Of a stretch of 9,135 bases of DNA, positions 1-5,959 are shown one piece after another. The position numbers were made by a program, and so were the translations under genes. The DNA is from Candidatus Aminicenantota bacterium. GTDB lineage: Bacteria; Acidobacteriota; Aminicenantia; Aminicenantales; Aminicenantaceae. The notes below the pieces were generated by a model. That model did no database searches, had not been told where the DNA came from, and saw only the letters and a program-made list of their open reading frames with translations. The stretch lies in NCBI GenBank assembly GCA_030617525.1, contig JAUWVG010000059.1, positions 1 through 9,135 on the forward strand, in the 5' to 3' direction. How positions within the stretch are numbered: position 1 is the stretch's first letter; the number at the start of each line of letters is the position of its first letter.

Positions 1-566
1 GTAGCCTGTTCTACGAGTTTTATCCCCCGCTTCAGGCTCCATTTCAGGTTGGACTGGGCCTGGAGGAAGAGCGGAATTCCTTCAGAAAATTTTTCTCGGA
101 TATTTTTTATCGTTTCTATCTCCAATTCCCTGGTGACGACAAGTTTCACCTCCTTGGCCGAATCCGCATATTCCGGTTGGACAAAGTATTTCTCCGGTTT
201 TGGAGACACGGTGTACCAATCCACTGGCAGGTTTTGGTAGAAAATCCCATTGGTTTCGACCTGAATATTCCATTTGTCCGCTTTGAGTCTTTTTGTCAGT
301 GAAGTGATGTCTTGGAATAGGGGTTCACCACCGGTCAGGCAGATCCACCGGAATGGGTGAAAACGTCTTAAGTCCTCGACCTCGGTGCAGATTTGATCTG
401 AAGACAAGTCTTTGCCATCGTTCCATGCGTATTGTGTATCGCAAAAGTCACACTTGAGATTGCACCCGGACAACCTGATAAAGACAGTGGGCTCTCCCTG
501 CCGGAGTCCTTCTCCTTGGAGAGAATAAAAGATTTCGTTAATCTTCAGAGTATGTGGCTGAGGCAT
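1..566 (-). CDS. queE: 7-carboxy-7-deazaguanine synthase QueE (3' end missing)
   Basis: Radical SAM enzyme that converts 6-carboxytetrahydropterin to 7-carboxy-7-deazaguanine, the step after QueD in preQ0/queuosine synthesis. I translated 188 codons from ATG at 566 with no stop; the gene runs off the left edge. The N-terminus has the family signature KINEIFYSLQGEG (residues 8-20), which contacts substrate and SAM. The [4Fe-4S] ligands form a CX3CX2C motif at C35, C39 and C42 (CNLKCDFC), and LTGGEPL (residues 77-83) is the SAM-binding GGEP motif. VETNG (103-107) and SPKP (121-124) are also typical. QueE proteins are usually about 200-250 aa, so only the C-terminal end is missing. The start lies 29 bp inside queD, so translation is probably coupled; the ribosome site before it is weak. 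Family assignment is firm. Confidence 0.95.
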   Translation of the reverse strand, partial: MPQPHTLKINEIFYSLQGEGLRQGEPTVFIRLSGCNLKCDFCDTQYAWNDGKDLSSDQICTEVEDLRRFHPFRWICLTGGEPLFQDITSLTKRLKADKWNIQVETNGIFYQNLPVDWYTVSPKPEKYFVQPEYADSAKEVKLVVTRELEIETIKNIREKFSEGIPLFLQAQSNLKWSLKRGIKLVEQA

Positions 567-882
567 CTTTCGATTCCCAGACCGTAACGGCCTTAACGGG
601 ATAGTGTTTTTTAAGTTCTTGGAAAAAATGTTTCGATAAATTTTCGGCCGTTGGATTGAATGTGTAGATGTCGTTGAGAAGTGTGTGATCGGGGAGAATA
701 TCAGAGAGCTTCTTTTTTATATCTTTAAAATCATACCCAATCCCAATCGAATTGAGTTCGATCGCTCCAATGTGAACTTCGACACTAAAGGAATGTCCGT
801 GAATTTTTTCACATTTTCCCTTATAGCCTTTTAAATAATGGGCCGCCTGGAAAGTTTCTTTGACTTTGAGTATCCAACTCAT
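538..882 (-). CDS. queD: 6-carboxy-5,6,7,8-tetrahydropterin synthase QueD
   Basis: Small zinc enzyme of the PTPS/QueD family that turns 7,8-dihydroneopterin triphosphate into 6-carboxytetrahydropterin for queuosine synthesis. The 114-aa product (MSWILKVKETF...) has zinc ligands H15, H28 and H30 (FQAAH and IHGHSF). The catalytic cysteine is C24 in the CEKIHGH context, as in QueD. The D65-H66 dyad (PDHTLLND), PTAEN (77-81) and WES with E103 also match the family. The frame stays open to 972, but the ATG at 882 is chosen because it has an AAGGAAGG ribosome site, forms an ATGA overlap with the queC stop, and leaves a normal-length family N-terminus. The extra 30 upstream residues are basic and lie inside queC. 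It overlaps queE by 29 bp. Confidence 0.96.
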   Translation of the reverse strand: MSWILKVKETFQAAHYLKGYKGKCEKIHGHSFSVEVHIGAIELNSIGIGYDFKDIKKKLSDILPDHTLLNDIYTFNPTAENLSKHFFQELKKHYPVKAVTVWESKDASATYSED

Positions 883-1577
883 AATTTTCCTTCCTTTTTG
901 AGACGATTGAGGAGGGGATCTTGTTTTCCTGTTTCTTCCCATGCCTTTTGACGCAGAAGACAGGAGGAACATCTGAGGCAGGGAATTTCTTTGCCTGCAT
1001 AGCAGGATATGGAATAGGAGTAATCCGCTCCGAGCGACAATCCCTCTTGGATGATTTCTGCTTTTTTTAGGCCTACAAATGGAGCCAGGACTTTAAATGC
1101 GGTCTTGCCCCCATGGGCCGCCTCTGTGCCGAGGTTGATTGCAAATTCCATTGCCTGGGCGAAATCGCGGGTTGTGTCCGGATAATTAGGGGAATCGATC
1201 ACATTGAATCCGCAGATGATGTCCTGAATATTTTGGACTTCTCCCCAGGCCGCAGCCATGGAGAGAAAAATCCCGTTCCGGAAAGGGACATATGTCGAAG
1301 GAACACCGGCCTCGATGTCTTCGTGGGCAAAAAATTCCGGGAGATTTTGTGTCGGATCCGTGAGTGAGGATCCGCTGATTTGTTGGAGATCCACAAAAAG
1401 AATTGTCTGAGAAATGTTTAGAGCATCTGCTGTTTTTTTCGCCATCTCAATTTCGACGGCATGTCTTTGTCCGTAGTTAAAGGTTAGGGCATGGACGTTT
1501 TCGTAGTCTTTGCGGGCCCAGTAGAGTGCGGTTGTGGAATCGATACCTCCGGAAAAAAGCACGCAACATTTTTTCAT
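879..1577 (-). CDS. queC: 7-cyano-7-deazaguanine synthase QueC
   Basis: ATP-dependent enzyme that converts 7-carboxy-7-deazaguanine plus ammonia to preQ0. The 232-aa product opens with the PP-loop pyrophosphatase motif SGGIDSTTA (residues 9-17). Near the end four cysteines, C192, C200, C203 and C206 (CX7CX2CX2C, CLRCSSC), form the structural zinc site of QueC. FNYGQRH, YVPFRNG and DSPNYPDTT are family blocks. The start is uncertain: tandem ATG codons at 1580 and 1577 fit the family N-terminus (MKKCCVLFSGG), but neither has a good ribosome site. An in-frame ATG at 1613 lies upstream of a G8 run (in gene sense) and would add 12 residues. It is the first gene of queC-queD-queE, with a 4-bp ATGA overlap into queD; its promoter must lie in the divergent repeat region. 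Confidence 0.95.
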   Translation of the reverse strand: MKKCCVLFSGGIDSTTALYWARKDYENVHALTFNYGQRHAVEIEMAKKTADALNISQTILFVDLQQISGSSLTDPTQNLPEFFAHEDIEAGVPSTYVPFRNGIFLSMAAAWGEVQNIQDIICGFNVIDSPNYPDTTRDFAQAMEFAINLGTEAAHGGKTAFKVLAPFVGLKKAEIIQEGLSLGADYSYSISCYAGKEIPCLRCSSCLLRQKAWEETGKQDPLLNRLKKEGKL

Positions 1578-1637
1578 CATCAAGATGATAAAAGAACCCC
1601 CCCCTTTTTGCAAGATTCGGGGCCTGGCTTTGAAGAT

Positions 1638-1680
1638 TTCGAATTAATTGGGGACAGTCCCCACTTTTCCGATTGAAGAT
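1638..1680. repeat. 43-bp apparent insertion carrying the GGGGACAGTCCCC palindrome
   Basis: This piece breaks the outer left arm; its removal restores a continuous match to the right arm. It is bounded by a direct repeat GAAGAT, at 1632-1637 and again at 1675-1680, while the right arm has only one ATCTTC (1776-1781). This looks like a 6-bp target duplication or the product of a slippage event. Its centre, 1649-1663, is a perfect palindrome TGGGGAC-A-GTCCCCA with 7-bp arms. GGGGACAGTCCCC is, as I recall, a common REP-type motif near Y1/TnpA-REP transposase genes; this is recall, not a search. The alternative is a deletion from the right arm. Confidence 0.75.
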
Positions 1681-1698
1681 GTGAATAATTTAAGAATA

Positions 1699-1761
1699 GG
1701 GGCCTGGCCTTCAAAACATGAATTATTCTGCAAATATTTCATGTTTTGAAGGCCAGGCCCC
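1699..1761. repeat. Inner perfect 24-bp hairpin
   Basis: Positions 1699-1722 are the exact reverse complement of 1738-1761, with a 15-base AT-rich loop at 1723-1737. The arms start with GGGGCCTGGCCTTC and end with CATGAA at the loop side. The stem is centred within the outer inverted repeat and separated from it by short AT-rich bulges of unequal length (1689-1698 and 1762-1767). It shares its GGGGCCTGGC core with the outer arms. There is no T run directly after the stem on the plus strand, so an intrinsic terminator is not the obvious reading. Perfect arms suggest recent origin or selection for pairing, as DNA cruciform or RNA stem. Confidence 0.9.
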
Positions 1762-1807
1762 AAAATTTTATTCACATCTTCAAAGCCTGGCCCCGAATCT
1801 TTACTTG

Positions 1808-1814
1808 AAGGGGG
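1808..1814 (+). promoter_or_regulatory. Strong ribosome-binding site before the 17-codon ORF
   Basis: AAGGGGG ends four bases before ATG at 1819, a purine-rich Shine-Dalgarno-like site. It is also perfectly complementary to CCCCCTT at 1600-1606, so in a transcript beginning left of 1600 it could be closed off as the outermost part of the long stem. No transcript start is known, so the masking is inference. Confidence 0.4.
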
Positions 1815-1818
1815 AAAT

Positions 1819-1872
1819 ATGAGAAGCTTTATGTCTCAAAACAGAACGATTATTTTAGGTTTGAAGGACTGA
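1819..1872 (+). CDS. Possible 17-aa leader peptide
   Basis: A small ORF encoding MRSFMSQNRTIILGLKD begins six codons' distance or less from the strong AAGGGGG site and ends with TGA at 1870-1872, four bases before the ATG of the 277-aa gene. Its last codons (ttgaaggac) contain the GAAGGA that would serve as ribosome site for the larger gene. That arrangement suits translational coupling: ribosomes on the small ORF would pass over and expose the next start. The peptide has no run of a regulatory amino acid, no membrane segment and no family I recognise. It may be chance: 17 codons is short, and the strong site could be a by-product of the repeat. Confidence 0.3.
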   Translation: MRSFMSQNRTIILGLKD

Positions 1873-1876
1873 GAAA

Positions 1877-2710
1877 ATGGAAAAAGAGGAAGTCGAAAAC
1901 GAGCTTGAACAAGACGATCAGCAGAGTTCGGTAGAGAAATTTTCAGGGAAAATCGATCTGACCTTTCGTGATGACCAGCATGATTACGACTGGCTTCTGG
2001 ATGTTCTCAGAGGTGGAAAACCTAGAGGAGTTCGCTTTCGCCTGGTCGATTCGGGGAAATTCGAAGGACACCAGCTTGAAAAAATGGTTGGGATGGGCGC
2101 CGATCTCTATACATCGGATCGCGTGAGAAAAGACGTCCTAGAATTGGAGTTTATTCTCAAGGCGGCGAAATCTGGAGGCACGACTGCTGCCTTTTTGCTT
2201 CAGAATGAAATTGTTTCTGAAGAAAAACATGGTTTTATTCCGCTCGCTTCACTTGCTCATCTGGGCAGACATGGCCTTTTTGTTCATGTATCCAACCGGG
2301 AGAAAGACAGAAACCTCGCGGACCTCTCTCAAATTGCCGTCGAGTGCCGTAAGGGTTTCAGCCGTTTAATCTATTACCATCACGGCCGTATGACTCCAGA
2401 GTTTGTGGGCCTTGCGAAGGAAGGGATTTGGATTCATGTGTCCAATAAGAGTATTCAATCTGAAGATGATCTGTTTCTCTTTCTCGACATGACTGAGGCC
2501 GCCCGGATGTCCGGAGCCAACTGTGTCCTCTATGTGGAAAAAGAGATGAGCTTCTCCTCTCTTCATGAAGCCATTAAATCCCCGGCTTTAGTCCTGTTCA
2601 AAACAGCGCCAGTAGATTTTAAATCCCCTTTTAAACCTCTTGTTGATGAAGCGAAAAGCAAACATCTGGATTACAGAGCATTCTATCTCTACTCGACATT
2701 TTTGCTGTAA
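1877..2710 (+). CDS. Protein of unknown family with repeated beta-alpha units
   Basis: I do not recognise this 277-aa protein. An in-frame stop at 1862 means translation can start no earlier than ATG at 1877, which has GAAGGA eight bases upstream. Residues 1-25 are acidic and probably disordered. After that, short hydrophobic strands alternate with helices. A unit of roughly 38-41 residues occurs three times, beginning at G74 (GADLYTSD), G133 (GLFVHVSN) and G183 (GIWIHVSN). Each continues with an acidic/hydrophobic helix and ends in a strand (TAAFLLQ, RLIYYHH, NCVLYVE). Adding strands near 26-30, 52-57 and 237-241 gives about eight or nine beta-alpha steps, the count expected for a TIM barrel. 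I see no signal peptide, membrane helix or metal site. It is the only plus-strand gene; 48 bp separate it from the convergent SIS gene, with no clear terminator. Confidence 0.85.
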   Translation: MEKEEVENELEQDDQQSSVEKFSGKIDLTFRDDQHDYDWLLDVLRGGKPRGVRFRLVDSGKFEGHQLEKMVGMGADLYTSDRVRKDVLELEFILKAAKSGGTTAAFLLQNEIVSEEKHGFIPLASLAHLGRHGLFVHVSNREKDRNLADLSQIAVECRKGFSRLIYYHHGRMTPEFVGLAKEGIWIHVSNKSIQSEDDLFLFLDMTEAARMSGANCVLYVEKEMSFSSLHEAIKSPALVLFKTAPVDFKSPFKPLVDEAKSKHLDYRAFYLYSTFLL

Positions 2711-2758
2711 ACAAAATAGGAATCGAAGTTCGGCCTTGAGGATTTCAACTTGTTCTGA

Positions 2759-4906
2759 TTATTGATCTATAATTTCGGATAGATACGAAACAAGCTCCTT
2801 ATTTTTTTTAATCTCATAGGCCTCATCCTGGGACAATCCGAATTTCTGTCGCAGGGATTCCAGAATATGGATAATAGAGAGGGCCACTTCCGAACCGAAT
2901 TCGGCCTGGATGTTTTTATTCTTAAGATACCGCATGCTTTCAAACAAAACGGCGTTGGCTTCTCCGTAAGAAATGGGCTTCCGGATGCCGTAGGGTTTGA
3001 TCCATTGAGGGTGGTTTAGGGTGTCATTGACGTGGGATTGGATGAGATGGGTGGCTCGTCCAATAAATTTCAAATTGGAAGGTCGTATATGAGTCAGCGT
3101 ATTGCCGACGACTCTTCCCAAGTCGGCCATCACAGCGGTAGAAAGTGTGTTGAGAAGGATTTTAAGAGCAATCTGCTGGTTTACAGCAAAAGGATCATTA
3201 GTCGAGTCGACAAAGACCGTGACCAGGGCGTTTCTTGTGATGCCTTCGGTTGCGGGCAGATTATTGACATGTTTATGGATATCGTTTTCAGGCTGGCTGT
3301 GGATAAAAAGGATGGCAGAATTTTTGCTGTTTCCGGAAAAAAGAGACAAAAACCTTCTGAGATGTGAACTCTTTTCGGAAAGGTTTGTCTCTTCCAAATC
3401 CATCAATACACAGACTCCTAGATCACCGGTTCTGGGACCGCGGTTGATGAGGTTGAATGATGCCAGAGAAAAATCGTAGAGAAGCTTCTGATTTTCCCCT
3501 GTGTTTTTGAGATGGTCTAGAGCCATTTTTTTTACTCGGGGATCGGCGAGTACTTCAGAAAAAGGAGTTTTATAGTGAATTGGATCCAGTCCTCGAAAGT
3601 CCCTCCCCAATAAGGCCTGCCAGGATTCCTCACGTCCGGATGCGGCTGTCCACACTTGAATCCAAGACCTTCTGTTTATTGCTGCGTTGGTGTCAAGTGG
3701 AGGAAGGGAGAAATCAAGACTCATTTCAATACTGTCTGAGAGTGCTGCCAGCAGTCCCTTTTGTGCAAAGTAGGTCACACGATGCCCGGATTTGTAAGTT
3801 TCAGCCTCTAATTGGGAAATCCTCGCTAATGCGGGTAGATTGTCTTTGATCTCTTTCAGAATTGCGGGGAATTCTGAAAGCTTTTCTGTCAGTGTGGACC
3901 TGTCCAAAAAGCCGAGTCTGGCCATCTCTTTTTTGGACAGGACATTCTTTAGAGTCCTGTGCAATGCGTTTTGAAGAACATGCCCGAAAAAAAAGGCATT
4001 GATCGTTCCAGCCTGCATGCGGGTCGAACCTGAAATGGACTGCGGACCTGTGGATAGATTGATTTTTGTAATCCCTAAATCTTCAATGATGCTCTGGCTT
4101 CGATCTAAACTGAGGAGTTCGTCATCCGGATTGTTATAAATGAAATAGAGATATTTTTGGGCACTTTGGGGATCATAAAGCCCGTCAGTTTTCCATGAAT
4201 CGACAGCGGCCTGAAGAGTTCCGATAACCGCCGGTGTGTCTCCGCCCTCCGAAAAACAGATAACCACATCCTCTTTCTTTATGCCGTGTTCTTGGAGCTG
4301 GAGCCATCCCATAAGCAGCAGGTCATCCAATCCTTCCATTGATCCCATTAAGGCACGGTCTCCGCCAGTCATCTCTCCTATAAGCAGATCCGGGATGTTT
4401 GCTGGTATCGAGGTCTCGAGTTTGTTCCAAATTTTTCCTGTTCCCCTGACTTTTTTCCAGAAGGGACGCCAGAAAGCACTCTCTACCTGCTTGGCCAGGC
4501 CATTTGTTGCACCACTGTAGATGTAGATTTTATGTCCGGTCAAAATAGCTCTTTCGATGGACCGCACAAGCCTGTTTAAAACGAGTGTTTTTTTGGCCAC
4601 AGCATCCAGCGTTTTTACGATATCTTCATAGGAGACGAGGATCTGCCTAAGGCCTTTTTCATGGTCCTCCCGGATCAACTGGCTGAAATTCCGTGTTTTT
4701 TGATGAGGCTGTTCAGTTAAAAGATTTTGAAGGAAAAATTGAGTTTTGTTCTGGATGAAGTCAATAGAGTCTGGTGAAGGCGTTATATCCAGGAGTTTAA
4801 GAAGTGTTGTTTCGGGTCGAGTTTCAGACGCTGGTTTTTGCTGGAGTGCGGAGAGGGGCAAAAGGGAAAGAGCGATCAAGGCAAGGAGAGAGACCGTTCG
4901 CTTCAT
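2759..4906 (-). CDS. Exported tandem-SIS protein related to MurQ / glucokinase regulatory protein
   Basis: The 715-aa product resembles proteins with two sugar-phosphate isomerase (SIS) domains such as GKRP, whose domains are related to the N-acetylmuramate-6-phosphate etherase MurQ. MurQ-like blocks in the first half are SGATNG (131-136), GGDRALMGSMEGLDD (181-195, with E191 at the place of a conserved MurQ glutamate), VVICFSEGGDTPAVIG (214-229) and GPQSISGSTRMQAG (287-300). The second half repeats the MurQ C-terminal pattern as LLNTLSTAVMADLGRVVGN (584-602) and IRPSNLKFIGRA (607-618). Residues 1-20 (MKRT then a hydrophobic stretch to PLSA) look like a Sec signal peptide without lipobox. ATG at 4906 is chosen over 4975 because it lies 7 bp after the deaminase stop and puts this segment first; no clear ribosome site is visible. 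GKRP is about 625 aa. Substrate is unknown; export is inferred. Confidence 0.8.
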   Translation of the reverse strand: MKRTVSLLALIALSLLPLSALQQKPASETRPETTLLKLLDITPSPDSIDFIQNKTQFFLQNLLTEQPHQKTRNFSQLIREDHEKGLRQILVSYEDIVKTLDAVAKKTLVLNRLVRSIERAILTGHKIYIYSGATNGLAKQVESAFWRPFWKKVRGTGKIWNKLETSIPANIPDLLIGEMTGGDRALMGSMEGLDDLLLMGWLQLQEHGIKKEDVVICFSEGGDTPAVIGTLQAAVDSWKTDGLYDPQSAQKYLYFIYNNPDDELLSLDRSQSIIEDLGITKINLSTGPQSISGSTRMQAGTINAFFFGHVLQNALHRTLKNVLSKKEMARLGFLDRSTLTEKLSEFPAILKEIKDNLPALARISQLEAETYKSGHRVTYFAQKGLLAALSDSIEMSLDFSLPPLDTNAAINRRSWIQVWTAASGREESWQALLGRDFRGLDPIHYKTPFSEVLADPRVKKMALDHLKNTGENQKLLYDFSLASFNLINRGPRTGDLGVCVLMDLEETNLSEKSSHLRRFLSLFSGNSKNSAILFIHSQPENDIHKHVNNLPATEGITRNALVTVFVDSTNDPFAVNQQIALKILLNTLSTAVMADLGRVVGNTLTHIRPSNLKFIGRATHLIQSHVNDTLNHPQWIKPYGIRKPISYGEANAVLFESMRYLKNKNIQAEFGSEVALSIIHILESLRQKFGLSQDEAYEIKKNKELVSYLSEIIDQ

Positions 4907-4913
4907 GTCCGGA

Positions 4914-5423
4914 TCAACCGTATTGATGTTTGTCGTCAATGATGTCGTTTTCTTTCCAGTCCTTGATCCAGTCATCGGTGCTGAATTCCAATATATTGCC
5001 GTCTTTTCCAGAGCTGATGACGCGTTTCAGTCCGGCGTTGATGATCATTTTTTTGCAGATGAAACACGGGATGGCATCGATAGTCTTTTTCTCGTCAACC
5101 GTTGTCCCGTGGATATAGATATCCCCGCCAAGAAGACTGACTCCCGCTCTTGCGGCGTTGATGATGGCATTCTGTTCGGCATGTACGCTCCTGCAGAGTT
5201 CATACCGGTGTCCGTGAGGTATGTTGAGTTTGTCGCGGAGGCAGGATCCGTGTTCAAAACTGGATTTGGTTTTCCGTGGGGCGCCGACATATCCTGTGGA
5301 TATGATCTGATCATCACGGATGATGATGGCACCAATAGAGCGGCGGAAACACGTGCTTCTTTTGGCCACTTCCTTGGCGATTCCTAGATAATACTCGTCT
5401 TTGGACACTCTTTTTGGGCTCAC
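4914..5423 (-). CDS. Deoxycytidylate (dCMP) deaminase, ComEB type
   Basis: Zinc enzyme that deaminates dCMP to dUMP, feeding thymidylate synthesis. The 169-aa product has the deaminase signatures HAEQNAI (H81 zinc ligand, E83 proton shuttle) and PCFICKKMIINAG (C120 and C123 zinc ligands). It also has the insert between the first strand and the HAE motif, with C61, H70/H72 and C77, that in the T4/ComEB class can bind a second zinc. GYVGAPRKTKS (44-54) fits the substrate-binding region. The start is GTG at 5423, overlapping the kinase stop as GTGA, with GGAG eight bases upstream; a second GTG (codon 6) is less well placed. The length is normal for the family. The preceding P-loop kinase is probably its working partner. 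Confidence 0.93.
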   Translation of the reverse strand: MSPKRVSKDEYYLGIAKEVAKRSTCFRRSIGAIIIRDDQIISTGYVGAPRKTKSSFEHGSCLRDKLNIPHGHRYELCRSVHAEQNAIINAARAGVSLLGGDIYIHGTTVDEKKTIDAIPCFICKKMIINAGLKRVISSGKDGNILEFSTDDWIKDWKENDIIDDKHQYG

Positions 5424-5947
5424 AGAAATTTCTCCAATTTATTGTATAGGTCTTCAAGGGATCCTTCGTTAAGGACCGTAAAATCCGCCATTTCTAAACA
5501 TGTGTGGAGCTGCTGCTGTGTCGGATTTGTTGTTTTTTCTTCGTCTTCTTTCTCTATAAATTCTTGTAGAGTGGCCGCCGATTCATCACGGCCGCGCTTT
5601 TTGACGCGTTCATATCTTAGCTCAACATCGGCATCGATAGCCAGGAGAATGAAGTTTTTTTTACTTTTCAAGAAGCGGACCTCTTCGGGATTCCGGATAC
5701 TGTCGATGACAGCTTTGCCTTCTACTTTTTTCATCACCTGCTGTGCCAGAAAATCAGCCCCACCCAACGAACGGAGTTCATTTCCTTTTCGAATTAAATT
5801 ATCCCGCGTGGGTTCTAATCCATCTTTATTGAGTTCCTCCCGAATCACATCTGAGAGCGAATAGGAGGAATATCCTTTACTGATGAAATACTCTGCAGCG
5901 GCTCCCTTTCCTGAACCATTTGTGCCTGTCAATCCGATTGTTTTCAT
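5420..5947 (-). CDS. P-loop nucleotide kinase-like protein (dephospho-CoA kinase/UPF0200-like)
   Basis: The 175-aa protein has a Walker A loop GTNGSGKG at residues 8-15. It also shows SLSDVIREE (30-38), the conserved RDN-x3-RKGNELR region (48-59), IDSIRNPEEV (81-90, a D-x-x-R strand end) and a basic lid segment RYERVKKRGRDE (111-122). This pattern matches the group that includes dephospho-CoA kinase-like and archaeal UPF0200 proteins, and resembles deoxynucleotide kinases; the true substrate is not evident. Overlap with the dCMP deaminase points to a deoxynucleotide role rather than CoA synthesis. It starts at ATG 5947, 12 bp after the aldehyde dehydrogenase stop, with a modest AAGG ten bases upstream. 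The P-loop is intact, so it should bind ATP. Confidence 0.85.
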   Translation of the reverse strand: MKTIGLTGTNGSGKGAAAEYFISKGYSSYSLSDVIREELNKDGLEPTRDNLIRKGNELRSLGGADFLAQQVMKKVEGKAVIDSIRNPEEVRFLKSKKNFILLAIDADVELRYERVKKRGRDESAATLQEFIEKEDEEKTTNPTQQQLHTCLEMADFTVLNEGSLEDLYNKLEKFL

Positions 5948-5959
5948 TTGTTTCTAGCC

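Larger units (their letters stand above)
1612..1801. repeat. Outer stem of a nested inverted repeat (REP-like)
   Basis: The left arm 1612-1637 is the reverse complement of 1776-1801 over 26 bp with one mismatch in the GGCC-T/A-GGC centre. If 1638-1680 is removed, the match continues through 1681-1688 against 1768-1775, giving a 34-bp arm with one mismatch. Flanking C and G runs add a 7-bp match, CCCCCTT at 1600-1606 with AAGGGGG at 1808-1814. The arm core GGGGCCTGGC also occurs in the inner stem, so the region holds four copies of one motif, two in each orientation. It fills most of the gap between divergent queC and the 277-aa gene, so it cannot simply be a terminator between convergent genes. 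REP/BIME-type units are a reasonable reading; no transposase gene is present in the window. Confidence 0.9.

Noticed and set aside
883..972. 30-residue N-terminal extension of QueD
   Set aside because: It is read from within queC; the ATG at 882 has the good ribosome site and the ATGA overlap.
1578..1700. preQ1 riboswitch upstream of queC
   Set aside because: No recognisable aptamer stem with the A-rich tail; the sequence is accounted for by the inverted repeat.
1699..1761. Inner hairpin as an intrinsic terminator
   Set aside because: The flanking genes diverge from it and there is no T run right after the stem on either strand.
1746..1774. Possible promoter TTGAAG-N17-TATTCA on the plus strand
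   Set aside because: The match to consensus is weak and lies inside the repeat arm, where AT-rich chance matches are expected; not supported enough to list.
1612..1801. CRISPR array
   Set aside because: The repeats are inverted, few, and without regular spacers; no cas gene is present.
2711..2758. Terminator between the convergent 277-aa and SIS genes
   Set aside because: Only a TTGA/TCAA short pairing is visible, with no stable GC stem or T tract.
4907..4975. 23-residue extension of the tandem-SIS protein
   Set aside because: It would overlap the deaminase gene and bury the signal-like segment; ATG at 4906 fits the operon spacing.
4746..5387. 213-aa plus-strand open frame opposite the SIS and deaminase genes
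   Set aside because: It lies antisense to two well-supported genes, has no family features or ribosome site, and is a shadow of their codon pattern.
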